Below are positions 8,122 through 16,993 of a stretch of 64,000 nucleotides of DNA, piece after piece. Position 1 is the first letter of the stretch, and each line of letters begins with the position of its first letter. The translations under genes were made by a program, and so were the position numbers. Below the pieces are notes generated by a model, which was not told the origin of the DNA, made no database searches, and saw only the letters and a program-made list of their open reading frames with translations. Source of the DNA: Phyllobacterium sophorae (lineage in GTDB: Bacteria > Pseudomonadota > Alphaproteobacteria > Rhizobiales > Rhizobiaceae); NCBI RefSeq assembly GCF_003010965.1, contig NZ_PGGM01000018.1:62001-126000 (forward strand), read 5' to 3'.

Positions 8122-8151
8122 TAACCAATCAGTTAAATAACTAATTAGTTA
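8122..8151. promoter_or_regulatory. Tandem operator upstream of the GFA gene
   Basis: TAACTAATTAGTTA (8138-8151) is a perfect 14-bp palindrome. TAACCAATCAGTTA (8122-8135) is an imperfect copy whose start is 16 bp away. The pattern suits a TetR-type dimer pair, but no tetR gene lies next to it. Confidence 0.6.
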
Positions 8152-8291
8152 AATACGTGTTCCGCTCGACCACGTCAAGTTGTCGTGATGATCCTTTTCG
8201 GTCACAAATTTTCCTTGGAAATCGCCACTTCCGCTATCAGCCTGAGCCAGCGAGAATCCTCGCTGTTCGATCCTGGAGATGGAGATGAGAA

Positions 8292-9182
8292 ATGGGTGGT
8301 CACATCACGCGCCGCGAAGCACTGATTGGATCGGTGCTCGCTATACCGGCGCTATCACTGCGGATCAAATCAACGCAGGCCGCACCACCGGGCAGGGTGG
8401 ATCTCGCTGCCGCCTTCAAGACATTGGAGGAGAAAACCGGTGCGCGCCTTGGAGTCTCGGCACACGATACCGGCAGGGATAGCCGCATCGAGTATCGTGA
8501 GAATGAGCGCTTTGCCATGTGTAGCACGTTCAAGTTTCTCGCCTCAGCGGCGGTTTTGGCGCGCGTCGATCAGAGGCAGGAACAGTTGGATCGAATGATC
8601 CTGATCAAGAAGAGTGATCTCGTTGCCTATTCGCCGGTGACGGAAAAATACGTCGGCAAGCCAATGTCCATCGAGGCGATTTGCGAGGCCGCCGTCACCT
8701 TGAGCGATAACACAGCCGGCAATCTCATGCTTGATACGCTTGGCGGGCCAAAGGGGCTGACGAAATATGCACGCAGTCTCGGAGACGCAACGTTCCGCCT
8801 TGACAGGTGGGAAACCGAGCTCAATGAAGCAAAGCCCAGCGACGCGCGCGATACAATCACGCCGGCGGCAATCCTGAAGGATATGCAGAAGACGGTGCTT
8901 GGCGACGCGCTGTCCAAGTCATCGCGTGATCAACTCGTGGAATGGCTGCTTGGCAATAAGACCGGCGATAAGCGTTTGCGCGCAGGGCTGCCAAAGGATT
9001 GGAGCGTCGGCGACAGGACAGGTACCAGCGATAGCGGCATGGCCAACGATCTCGCCGTGATATGGCCTCCGGACCGCAAACCCATTCTCCTTGCAGTCTA
9101 TCTCTACGACCCGAAGGGCACGGCCGACAGCCGCAATACCATTCATAAGAAGGTCGCGGCACTGGTGGCGGAGAACATCTGA
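8292..9182 (+). CDS. bla: Class A beta-lactamase, probably Tat-exported
   Basis: The 296-residue product has the class A serine beta-lactamase motifs in order: CSTFKF (Ser70-x-x-Lys73), SDN (130-132), WETELNE (Glu166 and Asn170), and RTG in place of the usual KTG at 234-236. The N-terminus carries TRREALIG followed by a hydrophobic stretch, consistent with twin-arginine export. The RTG variant is known from carbenicillin-hydrolysing PSE/CARB enzymes, but the spectrum here is not predictable. GGAG lies 7 bp upstream of the ATG. No ampR-like regulator is adjacent. Confidence 0.92.
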   Translation: MGGHITRREALIGSVLAIPALSLRIKSTQAAPPGRVDLAAAFKTLEEKTGARLGVSAHDTGRDSRIEYRENERFAMCSTFKFLASAAVLARVDQRQEQLDRMILIKKSDLVAYSPVTEKYVGKPMSIEAICEAAVTLSDNTAGNLMLDTLGGPKGLTKYARSLGDATFRLDRWETELNEAKPSDARDTITPAAILKDMQKTVLGDALSKSSRDQLVEWLLGNKTGDKRLRAGLPKDWSVGDRTGTSDSGMANDLAVIWPPDRKPILLAVYLYDPKGTADSRNTIHKKVAALVAENI

Positions 9183-9261
9183 ACCGCGCTGGACGGGCCT
9201 CTCGCACTTTGTGCCCGGCTTTATTCAACGTTGCGTTAGTTGCAGCCCCTTCTCACCCTGG

Positions 9262-9352
9262 AATTGAAAAGAACCCGGACAGGCTGGCATGGCTTGTTCC
9301 GGGTTCTATTCATCTTCTAGGAAAGAGGGACGGGCGAAAGCCCGTTCCTCGC
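9262..9352 (-). ncRNA. Small RNA, copy 2 of a two-member family
   Basis: This is the paralogue of the RNA at 252-347, again on the minus strand. The promoter boxes are followed by a hairpin (9325-9350, loop TTTC), the linker CTTTCCTAGAAGATG, and a terminator with the same 9-bp stem GAACCCGGA/TCCGGGTTC followed by TTTTCAATT. It sits between the convergent ends of bla and the DUF2147 gene. Sequence in the terminator loop is unrelated to copy 1 while the stems are kept, which argues for selection on RNA structure. Confidence 0.72.
9263..9306 (-). terminator. Rho-independent terminator of small RNA copy 2
   Basis: The stem is 9271-9279 with 9298-9306, followed on the minus strand by TTTTCAATT. 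Confidence 0.75.
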
Positions 9353-9358
9353 TCCAGA

Positions 9359-9386
9359 AATATAGCAGCTTTCGATCCATTTCCAA
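9359..9386 (-). promoter_or_regulatory. Promoter of small RNA copy 2
   Basis: TTGGAA (9381-9386) and TATATT (9359-9364) on the minus strand are separated by 16 bp, as in copy 1. Confidence 0.65.
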
Positions 9387-9440
9387 GTGCGATGTGCCTT
9401 AGCCTTTAGCCTGGGCAACCTCAGTCGAAGCTGAAATCCG

Positions 9441-9788
9441 CTATTGCCGCGTCAGGCTCTCGCTCTTGCAGATCAGTCCGCCCATCACGCAGCCGGACAA
9501 TGATAGCGTGCTGCCGCTGACGCTTGCCTTGCCATTATAGGTCTTGCCCTCGTCGAGCTTGTTGACCTTGCCCTTGTAGGTCCCGTCCTTGCCCGACATG
9601 GAGCCGATGGATTTACCCTTGTATTCGCCGGTTAGCACGGTGCCGCAGTACATATCGCTGCCACACGATGAATATTGAATGATTGTGCCGTTTGGCCGCT
9701 TCCATGAACCGACGATCGGTTCATCCGCCAGGGCAGGGCCGGCCAAAAGGACAAAGCCAGCGCAGGCCAGCAGCAATTTGCGTTTCAT
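9441..9788 (-). CDS. DUF2147 periplasmic protein
   Basis: The 115-residue product has a clear signal peptide (KRKLLLACAGFVLLAGPALA, cleavage near ALA-DEP). A DUF2147-like beta domain follows, beginning GSWKRPNGT and including CGTVLTGEYKGK. A Cys pair near the end (SGCVMGGLICKS) could form a disulfide. DUF2147 proteins are lipocalin-like envelope proteins of unknown function. GGAGG precedes the start. Confidence 0.8.
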   Translation of the reverse strand: MKRKLLLACAGFVLLAGPALADEPIVGSWKRPNGTIIQYSSCGSDMYCGTVLTGEYKGKSIGSMSGKDGTYKGKVNKLDEGKTYNGKASVSGSTLSLSGCVMGGLICKSESLTRQ

Positions 9789-10247
9789 ACTTTTCCTCCC
9801 GAATGTGCGGCGATCTCTCCTCGATCATCGCCCAAGACTTACGCAAACGTAAACGTAAATCAAAAAATGCTGGATTGAAAGAGGGATTGCCGATGGAATC
9901 GGCGGCATGCACAGCACTGATCCAGCTGATATCCAAACTGCGATACCGGATACGAACCTGTTCTTTGGTTATCAAAGAATTGACATGCTGCCTGCGCATT
10001 TTACGCGAATTTGCGCCAAATGCCCGCAATTGCTGGAGCATTATATTTAATGAATTCCGAAGTTTACGAGTTGTTTTTGTTTTGTTTGGTTCCAGTTAAT
10101 CATGCCCCTTAACAGCAATTTCAAGCCTCTGCGTCATTCTCGAAAGCATCGAAAGAGCACGCCAAAACAAACAATCCGGCGGTTCTCAGAAGTCTAACAG
10201 GGCTTTTCGTTGGTAACGGAATTTGGTTCAACAAGGGGTTTGGTACA
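9789..10247. other. Intergenic region without a recognised gene
   Basis: No coding frame with a credible ribosome binding site is visible. The stretch contains a GCCGAT-GGA-ATCGGC hairpin at 9889-9903 and direct CGTAAA repeats near 9848-9858. Most of it is A+T-richer than its neighbours. It presumably carries the promoters of the DUF2147 gene and the Sel1-like gene. Confidence 0.4.
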
Positions 10248-10514
10248 ATGGCACGCTTTGATCTTCAGCATATCGATTCCGGTCATGCCGGCGGCTCGGC
10301 ACAGACGGACATTCTCTTCGAAATGGGCATCATGTACGCGACCGGCCGGGATTGTGCGGTCGATCTCGTGGCAGCGCACAAGTGGTTCAATATCGCTGCA
10401 ATCAAGGGTAGCGACCGGGCGGCCGAGCTGCGGGCCGAGCTCGCACAATCCATGTCGAAGTCTGATCTTGCAACTGCCCTGCGCGAAGCGCGCGAGTGGA
10501 TGACGTCGCACTGA
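10248..10514 (+). CDS. Small Sel1-repeat protein
   Basis: The 88-residue product contains one Sel1-type (TPR-like) helix pair, FEMGIMYATGRDCAVDLVAA then HKWFNIAAIKGSDRAAELR, and a conserved tail with AREWMTSH. Very similar single-repeat proteins are widespread in Hyphomicrobiales. Sel1 repeats mediate protein contacts, and the partner is unknown. AAGGGG lies upstream of the ATG. It ends 2 bp from the convergent LysR gene. Confidence 0.82.
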   Translation: MARFDLQHIDSGHAGGSAQTDILFEMGIMYATGRDCAVDLVAAHKWFNIAAIKGSDRAAELRAELAQSMSKSDLATALREAREWMTSH

Positions 10515-10516
10515 TT

Positions 10517-11389
10517 TCAGATCATATCCGCGCCAATGGGTTGAAATGCGTCGCGGATCACTTTGGCCATGCCGTCGATGGCGGCACTCTTCATGCGCGG
10601 ATTGCGCCTCAGCACAACGTTTGATGAATCAATCAACGGAAATCCGTCGGCCTCGGTCAAGGCGCGGCAGCCAGGTGGAATATTGCTGCGGGCCAGTGGC
10701 GCAATTGCCAGGCCCGAAACCGCTGCGATCTTGAGCCCGCCGCTCGTATCGCAGCTATAGGCAACACGGTAATCGATCCTGCTGTTCTCCAGCGACCCGA
10801 TTGCAAATTTTTTGCACCAGCTCGATCGCTCGTAGATCGCAATAGGAATGGGCGTGTTTTCATGCACGCAATGGATTTCCGATGTCACCCACACCGTGGG
10901 GTCGACAAACAGGACCTCACCGCTTGTTGGCTGTTCCCAATCAAAGATCACGGCGAGATCGAGCTCGTCAGCATCCAGCGCTGCAAGCTGTGCGGCCGAA
11001 TAGCCGCATTTCACGGTTACTTCAACTTGCGGATGCTGGTTGGCAAAGGCTGCCAGCGCACGCGGCAGAACCGTATAGCCATATTCCTCCGGAATACCGA
11101 TGCGAACCGGTCCGCCCAGTGGTTTGGCCCTGATCGCAGCCGCCGTTTCATCCAGCAGACCGACGATCCTGTTGGCATTGACAAGCAACACCTTGCCCTG
11201 CGCCGTAAGCGTAACGCCGCGAGATCCACGCTCGAACAGGCTCTCTCCCAAGGTTTCCTCAAGCCGCTTGATCTGGATACTGACGGCCGATTGCGTACGG
11301 CCGACCTTCTCAGCAGCGCGTGTCACATTGCCCGTGGCTGCCACGGCAAGAAAAGTTCGAAGCAGGTCACTGTCGAGCGGGATGTTCAT
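10517..11389 (-). CDS. LysR-family transcriptional regulator
   Basis: The 290-residue protein begins MNIPLDSDLLRTFLAVAATG. It has the LysR HTH (TRAAEKVGRTQSAVSIQIKR, about residues 20-39) and a periplasmic-binding-protein-like effector domain. The start at 11389 places the HTH at the usual distance from the N-terminus. A longer frame from 11461 would add an atypical extension. It is divergent from the DUF1127 gene at 11497, which is its most likely target. Confidence 0.88.
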   Translation of the reverse strand: MNIPLDSDLLRTFLAVAATGNVTRAAEKVGRTQSAVSIQIKRLEETLGESLFERGSRGVTLTAQGKVLLVNANRIVGLLDETAAAIRAKPLGGPVRIGIPEEYGYTVLPRALAAFANQHPQVEVTVKCGYSAAQLAALDADELDLAVIFDWEQPTSGEVLFVDPTVWVTSEIHCVHENTPIPIAIYERSSWCKKFAIGSLENSRIDYRVAYSCDTSGGLKIAAVSGLAIAPLARSNIPPGCRALTEADGFPLIDSSNVVLRRNPRMKSAAIDGMAKVIRDAFQPIGADMI

Positions 11390-11496
11390 GGCGGCATTCA
11401 ATAAAAATTTCGAATGGCAGGCATAATTTCTATTTGTTTGATCTATGTCAACATTTGGCAAAGCATCGAGGGTGATCCCACTCTGGAGGCGCCATC

Positions 11497-11775
11497 ATGT
11501 CTATCGTTCCTGTTCTGACGAAATTCCTGCAGGCCTGGCGGACCGCCGGACAAGAGCGGGAGGTGCTGCTGGCACTTTTGAACAAACACGACGATCATCT
11601 GCTGCGGGACGCGGGTATGACAAGGCAAGAGGTCATCAATATCGTTTGCGGGTATCACTTAAGATCGCTGCTACCCCGGCTGCATCCCATTGGTGGCCGG
11701 TTCGGCATTGTCGATACAACCAGCGGTAATGAAGTGACGAAGTTTGTTAAAAAGCCGGCGAGCTTGATGGATTGA
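11497..11775 (+). CDS. DUF1127-like small protein
   Basis: The 92-residue protein contains HLLRDAGMTRQEV, the core of DUF1127 (LxDIGLTRxxI-like), in its middle. DUF1127 proteins are small and basic, and some bind RNA or affect phosphate and carbon metabolism in alphaproteobacteria. GGAGG precedes the ATG by 8 bp. Its divergent partner is a LysR regulator. In Brucella the LysR regulator VtlR controls small DUF1127 genes, but this LysR is not clearly VtlR. Confidence 0.75.
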   Translation: MSIVPVLTKFLQAWRTAGQEREVLLALLNKHDDHLLRDAGMTRQEVINIVCGYHLRSLLPRLHPIGGRFGIVDTTSGNEVTKFVKKPASLMD

Positions 11776-12029
11776 TCTGCTTCGCCCAACGTTACCGGGT
11801 GTCAATATGCCATTTGAGCGCTTGGCTGGCATACGATTGTAATTCAATTCAAATTTTAATGAATATGCCGAAGGAACTGAGCTTGTCCTCACGAAGGGTT
11901 TGGCCCGAACGTCAAACCCGTACACTACCGACGGAATAAAACCGTGGGTTGTAACATTGCTGTGCTTTATCCATTTTCTGGGTTTGCGGACAGGGGGATA
12001 TCCGTTAAGTAACAAACTAATGAAATCGC

Positions 12030-12266
12030 ATGATTCTTGATGAAAACGGGAAAACGATGCTGGACGATCTTGAAGAATTGTTGTCGAGATTAACGGACGC
12101 TCAAAAGCAGCTGGTACTATTGTCTGCGAAGACGAAAGCATTTCCGGACAATAATACATTGCAAAAAATTGCCACTCTGTCTCTCAACATTTCCGCTGTA
12201 GAAGCGGCGATCACAGACGCGCAAGGCCTCGCTCAGAAATCCAGAATGGCCAAGGACAACGACTGA
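12030..12266 (+). CDS. Hypothetical small helical protein
   Basis: The 78-residue frame MILDENGKTMLDDLEELLSR... is charged and probably all helical, with leucine spacing suggestive of a coiled coil. No family is recognised. There is no strong ribosome binding site at 12030. An internal ATG at 12057 (MLDDLEELL) has a weak GGGA upstream and may be the true start. A clean terminator follows directly after the stop, which supports a transcribed gene. Confidence 0.5.
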   Translation: MILDENGKTMLDDLEELLSRLTDAQKQLVLLSAKTKAFPDNNTLQKIATLSLNISAVEAAITDAQGLAQKSRMAKDND

Positions 12267-12288
12267 ACTCCAGCCGCCTGGAGTTCAG
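12263..12288 (+). terminator. Rho-independent terminator
   Basis: CTGAACTCCAG and CTGGAGTTCAG form a perfect 11-bp stem with loop CCGC, followed by TTTG. It overlaps the stop of the upstream small gene and faces the end of dps. Confidence 0.75.
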
Positions 12289-12315
12289 TTTGCGTCGACG
12301 GCAGGAGTTGACTGA

Positions 12316-12843
12316 TCAGACGCCGGCCGGCCCTGTGCGGGTGGCTTCGAAGAGGAACCAGTGGCGGCGCTCTGACTCATCGATGTAGTTTTCGAGTATG
12401 CTGGCCGTCGCGCTGTCGCGATATTCATCGCACAGGTCGTGCACTTGGCGCAGATAGCCGATAAACCTCTTTGTGTCGTCGCGAAGCTCGGCAAGCATGT
12501 CTTCCGGCGTAACGAAATTTGCATCATTGTCCGGGATGCGCTGCTGTGCCGAGATTTGGCCAATTGACTTCAATGTCGTACCGCCAATCTTGCGGACCCG
12601 TTCGGCCAGTACGTCGGTCATGGCAAAGATCTGCGCAGCCTGCTCGTCGAGCAGCAAGTGGAAATCGCGGAAATGCGGTCCGCTCATATGCCAGTGGAAA
12701 TTCTTCGTCTTCATGTAAAGCGCGAAAGTGTCGGCAAGCAGCGCATTGGCTGCTGCCGCTATATCGCGTGTTGCTTTTTCCCCGAGGTCGGTAGGTGTGG
12801 CAGTCGGTGCACGCTTGATGGTCTGCAGGGATTTTGAGGCCAT
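12316..12843 (-). CDS. dps: Dps family DNA-binding ferritin-like protein
   Basis: The 175-residue protein has the Dps four-helix core, with ferroxidase residues in KNFHWHMSGPHF (His) and LLLDEQAAQIF (Asp/Glu). A basic, flexible N-terminal tail of about 24 residues could contact DNA. Dps dodecamers oxidise and store iron with peroxide and protect DNA in stress. Its upstream region lies between it and mccA, so it is probably expressed independently of the leucine operon. Confidence 0.92.
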   Translation of the reverse strand: MASKSLQTIKRAPTATPTDLGEKATRDIAAAANALLADTFALYMKTKNFHWHMSGPHFRDFHLLLDEQAAQIFAMTDVLAERVRKIGGTTLKSIGQISAQQRIPDNDANFVTPEDMLAELRDDTKRFIGYLRQVHDLCDEYRDSATASILENYIDESERRHWFLFEATRTGPAGV

Positions 12844-12941
12844 GGGTCGATCTCCTCGATTTTGAACGGGAACTCTTCGACTTCGGCGCTCGGGAGGACG
12901 AGCGCAGTTAAACCTAGCACGACCTTACTGGCATTTCCGCT

Positions 12942-14960
12942 TCAATTCTTTGTTGAGTCGACCGCCGCCGCTTCCTCGAAGCGCACCAGCGAGGATTTCT
13001 CCTTCACCTGCGAGCCTTCCGATGCGATTTCGGCGATCTTGCCGTCATGCGGAGCGGAGATGCTATGTTCCATTTTCATGGCCTCCAGCACCAGCAATAT
13101 CTGGCCTTTCTTGACAACATCGCCCGCCGCGACACGCACTGACTTCACCAGGCCCGGCATCGGTGCGGTGAGCCGGTCGCCCGCATTCCCTGCTGCTTCG
13201 GCGAGGAGGAATGGGTCGGCTACTGCGAATGTTGTGGCAGCCCCCTTGGACAGCACGGCAATGCCATTCGGTATCGCCACAGTTTTGGCTCTGAGATTGA
13301 TGCCCTTCGCGGTGAGATGCCAGCACGCCGGCTCATGCCGCACGCGCAACTCGATGCTCGTCTCCGGGCCGGTGATGGCATAGCGTTCGTCACCGAGAAC
13401 AGAAACGCCATAGCGAACCGTGTGGCCGGCTTCTTCCAGAACAACCGGATAGGCGAGGGTGCTATTGTGACTGTACCCGCGCAAGGTGGTCCATGGATCG
13501 CCCAGAACTGCTCTTTTCAGCAGGCCGCTGGCATAGAGGATGGCCAGCTCCTTGGCGCCTGCTTCTACCGCGACAGGAACGGTGAGCCTGACAAGATCCC
13601 TGTCTATCAGCCCCGTATCGACGTCGCCTGCTGCAAAGCCTTCGTGGCGGATCAATGCCGCAAGGAAGGGCGCGTTCGTGGTGGTTCCCGCAATTTCCGT
13701 CTCGGTGAGGGCATTTTCCATTGCTGTCAGTGCAGCTGTGCGATCGGCGCCATGCACCACCAGCTTGGCGATCATCGGATCGTAGTAGGGAGAGATCGTA
13801 TCGCCAGCCCGGACACCGGTCTCCGTACGGACCGACCCGTCCCTTACCGACGCTGGAAACGCCAGATGATGCAGCGTGCCGATGGCCGGCAGGAAGCTTT
13901 TCGCCGGGTCTTCCGCGTAAAGCCGCGCCTCGATCGCATGGCCGTTCAACGGGATCTGCTTCTGGGTCAGGGGCAGTTTCTCGCCCGCCGCAACGCGCAA
14001 TTGCCACTCAACGAGATCGAGGCCGGTGATCATCTCGGTGACAGGATGTTCGACCTGCAGCCGCGTGTTCATCTCCATGAACCAGAACCGGTCCGGCTTC
14101 AGCCCCTCTGTGGCATCGACGATGAATTCGATCGTCCCGGCGCCGGAATAGTTGATGGCATGCGCCGCCTTCACGGCCGCACCCGTCATTGCCGCCCGCA
14201 CTTCCGCGGTAATGCCAGGGGCAGGGGCCTCCTCGATGACCTTCTGGTGACGGCGCTGCAACGAGCAATCACGCTCGTAGAGGTGCACTACATTGCCATG
14301 ATTATCGCCAAACACCTGGACTTCGATATGCCGTGGCTTGGCGATGTATTTTTCCACCAGCACGCGGTCATCGCCAAAGGCACTCTTCGCCTCGCGCCTC
14401 GCGCTGCCCAATGCTTCAGCGAACTCGTGCGGATCATCGACCTTACGCATGCCTTTGCCGCCGCCGCCCGCCCGCGCCTTGATGAGGACCGGATAACCGA
14501 TCTCGCGCGCCTTCGAGGCAAGCACCACCAGTTCTTGCGCCTCGCCATGATAACCGGGGACGACCGGCACACCGGCCTTTTCCATAAGCCGTTTCGCCGC
14601 GTCCTTCAGGCCCATCGCCCGGATCGAATCCGCGCTAGGTCCGATGAAGACCAAACCCGCTTTTACCACAGCGTCGACAAAACCCGGATTTTCCGAAAGG
14701 AAGCCGTAGCCCGGGTGAATGGCTTCGGCCCCGGTCTTGAGCGCCGCCGCGATGATATGGTCGGCACGCAGATAGCTGTCGGTGACGGGCGCTGGGCCGA
14801 TATTGACCGCTTCATCGGCCATGGCGACGTGCAGGGCGTGTGCGTCAGCGTCGGAATAGACGGCGACCGTTCCGATGCCCATTTTCTGCGCCGTGCGAAT
14901 GACCCGGCAGGCGATTTCACCACGATTGGCAACAAGGATTCTGGAGAACATTTTTGTCAT
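12942..14960 (-). CDS. mccA: 3-methylcrotonyl-CoA carboxylase, biotin-carrying alpha subunit
   Basis: The 672-residue subunit has a biotin carboxylase domain (residues about 5-450, with ATP-grasp loop GGGGKGMR). A linker follows, and then a C-terminal biotinyl domain with VLEAMKMEHS, whose lysine carries biotin. With MccB it carboxylates 3-methylcrotonyl-CoA in leucine degradation. Pairing with mccB and ivd separates it from propionyl- or geranyl-CoA carboxylases. AAGGGG precedes the ATG, and 12 bp separate it from mccB. No HMG-CoA lyase gene follows. Confidence 0.93.
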   Translation of the reverse strand: MTKMFSRILVANRGEIACRVIRTAQKMGIGTVAVYSDADAHALHVAMADEAVNIGPAPVTDSYLRADHIIAAALKTGAEAIHPGYGFLSENPGFVDAVVKAGLVFIGPSADSIRAMGLKDAAKRLMEKAGVPVVPGYHGEAQELVVLASKAREIGYPVLIKARAGGGGKGMRKVDDPHEFAEALGSARREAKSAFGDDRVLVEKYIAKPRHIEVQVFGDNHGNVVHLYERDCSLQRRHQKVIEEAPAPGITAEVRAAMTGAAVKAAHAINYSGAGTIEFIVDATEGLKPDRFWFMEMNTRLQVEHPVTEMITGLDLVEWQLRVAAGEKLPLTQKQIPLNGHAIEARLYAEDPAKSFLPAIGTLHHLAFPASVRDGSVRTETGVRAGDTISPYYDPMIAKLVVHGADRTAALTAMENALTETEIAGTTTNAPFLAALIRHEGFAAGDVDTGLIDRDLVRLTVPVAVEAGAKELAILYASGLLKRAVLGDPWTTLRGYSHNSTLAYPVVLEEAGHTVRYGVSVLGDERYAITGPETSIELRVRHEPACWHLTAKGINLRAKTVAIPNGIAVLSKGAATTFAVADPFLLAEAAGNAGDRLTAPMPGLVKSVRVAAGDVVKKGQILLVLEAMKMEHSISAPHDGKIAEIASEGSQVKEKSSLVRFEEAAAVDSTKN

Positions 14961-14972
14961 GACTTTCGCCCC

Positions 14973-16580
14973 TTACATCCTGAACGTGCCAAAGCGTGTT
15001 TCCTCTGCCGGTGCGTTCAGCGCCGCGGAAAGGGAAAGCGCCAGCACCTCGCGGGTTTTGGCAGGGTCGATAATGCCATCGTCCCAAAGTCGCGCCGAGG
15101 AATAGAGCGGGTGACCCTCCCGTTCATATTTTTCGAGGATCGGTGCACGGAAGGCCGCTTCCTCTGCAGCGGACCACTCACCACCCTTGCGCTCGATGCC
15201 TTCACGCTTGACCAGCGCCAGAACGGTTGCCGCCTGCTCGCCGCCCATGACGGAGATACGCGCATTCGGCCACATCCACAGGAAGCGTGGCGAAAATGCT
15301 CTGCCGCACATGCCATAATTGCCCGCGCCGAATGAGCCGCCGACGATCATCGTCACTTTCGGCACCCGCGCCGTGGCAACGGCGGTAACGAGCTTTGCGC
15401 CATCCTTGGCAATGCCGCGCGCCTCATAGGAGCGTCCGACCATGAACCCGGTGATGTTCTGGAGGAAGACCAGCGGAATGCCGCGCTGAGTGCACAGTTC
15501 AATGAAATGTGTGCCCTTCAGTGCGCTCTCGGAAAACAGTACGCCATTGTTGGCGATGATGCCGACCGGCATGCCGTAGAGATGGGCGAAGCCCGTCACC
15601 AGTGTCGTGCCGTAGTTCTGCTTGAACTCGTCGAACTCCGAACCGTCGGCGATACGGGCGATCAGTTCGCGCACGTCGTAAGGCTGGCGCAAATCGGTCG
15701 GCACGATGCCGTAAAGCTCATGTGGATCGTAAAGCGGCGGAATCACTTTGCGAAGATCGAGCCCTATCTCTTTCTTTCGATTCAGGTTTGCGACGATGCG
15801 CCGGGCGATGGCCAGCGCATGGGCATCGTCGATCGCATAGTGATCGGCAACGCCTGATTCGCGCGTGTGCACTTCCGCGCCGCCCAGATCCTCCGCCGTT
15901 ACCTCTTCGCCGGTCGCCGCTTTTACCAGCGGAGGACCGGCGAGAAAGATCGTCGCCTGACCCTTCACCATGATCGTTTCTTCCGACATGGCAGGCACAT
16001 AGGCGCCGCCTGCCGTGCAGGATCCCATGACGACGGCGATCTGCGGAATGCCCGCTGCCGACATGTTCGCCTGATTGTAGAAGATGCGGCCGAAGTGCTC
16101 GCGATCGGGAAACACCTCGTCCTGGTTGGGCAGGTTCGCTCCGCCGGAATCCACCAGATAGAGGCAGGGCAGGTTGTTCTGCAGCGCAATCTCCTGAGCG
16201 CGCAGATGCTTCTTCACAGTGAGCGGATAATAGGTGCCGCCTTTCACCGTTGCATCGTTGATCACGACCATCACTTCCTTGCCGGAAACCCGGCCGATCC
16301 CGGCTATCAACCCGGCGGAGGAAATATTGTCGTCATACATGCCCCAGGCGGCGAACTGCCCGATTTCCAGGAAAGGCGAGCCAGCGTCGAGCAATTGCGC
16401 CAGCCGGTCACGGGGAAGGAGCTTGCCGCGCGACGTATGGCGCTCCCGTGCCTCGTCTGTGCCGCCCTTGATCACCAGCGCCGCCTTGGCCTCGATATCG
16501 CTGACAAGCGCCCGCATCCGCTCCGTGTTGGCGGTGAAGGTGTCGGACGTGGTGCTGATCTGGGACGTGAGGATGGTCAT
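14973..16580 (-). CDS. mccB: 3-methylcrotonyl-CoA carboxylase, carboxyltransferase beta subunit
   Basis: The 535-residue protein is a full-length carboxyltransferase with two crotonase-fold halves. Signatures include [30 protein letters not shown] and [16 protein letters not shown]. It transfers CO2 from biotin on MccA to 3-methylcrotonyl-CoA. AGGAG lies upstream of the ATG. It starts only 8 bp after vapC ends, so the toxin-antitoxin cassette lies within the operon. Confidence 0.94.
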   Translation of the reverse strand: MTILTSQISTTSDTFTANTERMRALVSDIEAKAALVIKGGTDEARERHTSRGKLLPRDRLAQLLDAGSPFLEIGQFAAWGMYDDNISSAGLIAGIGRVSGKEVMVVINDATVKGGTYYPLTVKKHLRAQEIALQNNLPCLYLVDSGGANLPNQDEVFPDREHFGRIFYNQANMSAAGIPQIAVVMGSCTAGGAYVPAMSEETIMVKGQATIFLAGPPLVKAATGEEVTAEDLGGAEVHTRESGVADHYAIDDAHALAIARRIVANLNRKKEIGLDLRKVIPPLYDPHELYGIVPTDLRQPYDVRELIARIADGSEFDEFKQNYGTTLVTGFAHLYGMPVGIIANNGVLFSESALKGTHFIELCTQRGIPLVFLQNITGFMVGRSYEARGIAKDGAKLVTAVATARVPKVTMIVGGSFGAGNYGMCGRAFSPRFLWMWPNARISVMGGEQAATVLALVKREGIERKGGEWSAAEEAAFRAPILEKYEREGHPLYSSARLWDDGIIDPAKTREVLALSLSAALNAPAEETRFGTFRM

Positions 16581-16588
16581 GCGGTCTC

Positions 16589-16993
16589 CTAGCGGATCAC
16601 TTCAATTTTGCAGCCGACATCGAGATCGGCCCAGGCGCGGTCGGTCGTGATAACGGTGGCATTTTCACGTATGGCGAGGGCAAGACAGGCGCGATCTCCA
16701 AGCGAGAGGCCTTTGTGCCGCGTTGCAGACCGCAATCCTGCGGCAATGCGCGCGAGATCCTCATCATGATCGGCAAACGCAATGCTGTATGCTTTTATGA
16801 CATCGTCTGCAAATTCAGGTGAAAGCCTTCTATCCACACATCGGGTCATGATTTCTGTCAAATTGACCATCGAACAGAGACCATTGCCGATCAATTCCAT
16901 CGCGCGTGTTGCACCGGGTTCCTTGAAAAGGATTGCAAGAATGGCTGAGGAGTCCACCACCGGGCTCAACTCAATTTCGTGGCTCTTTGCCAC
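16589..16993 (-). CDS. vapC: VapC-type PIN-domain toxin
   Basis: The 134-residue protein has all four PIN acidic positions: VVDSSAIL (Asp), NLTEIM (Glu), [10 protein letters not shown] (Asp) and [10 protein letters not shown] (Asp). VapC toxins are Mg-dependent ribonucleases that cleave tRNA or rRNA. It overlaps the antitoxin gene by 23 bp, as usual in such pairs. The acidic residues are intact, so the toxin looks functional. Its position between ivd and mccB is unusual. Confidence 0.87.
   Translation of the reverse strand: MAKSHEIELSPVVDSSAILAILFKEPGATRAMELIGNGLCSMVNLTEIMTRCVDRRLSPEFADDVIKAYSIAFADHDEDLARIAAGLRSATRHKGLSLGDRACLALAIRENATVITTDRAWADLDVGCKIEVIR

Noticed and set aside
13317-15335. 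672-residue plus-strand frame opposite mccA
   Set aside because: It is the mirror frame of a strongly conserved carboxylase gene, and its composition is a by-product of codon bias.
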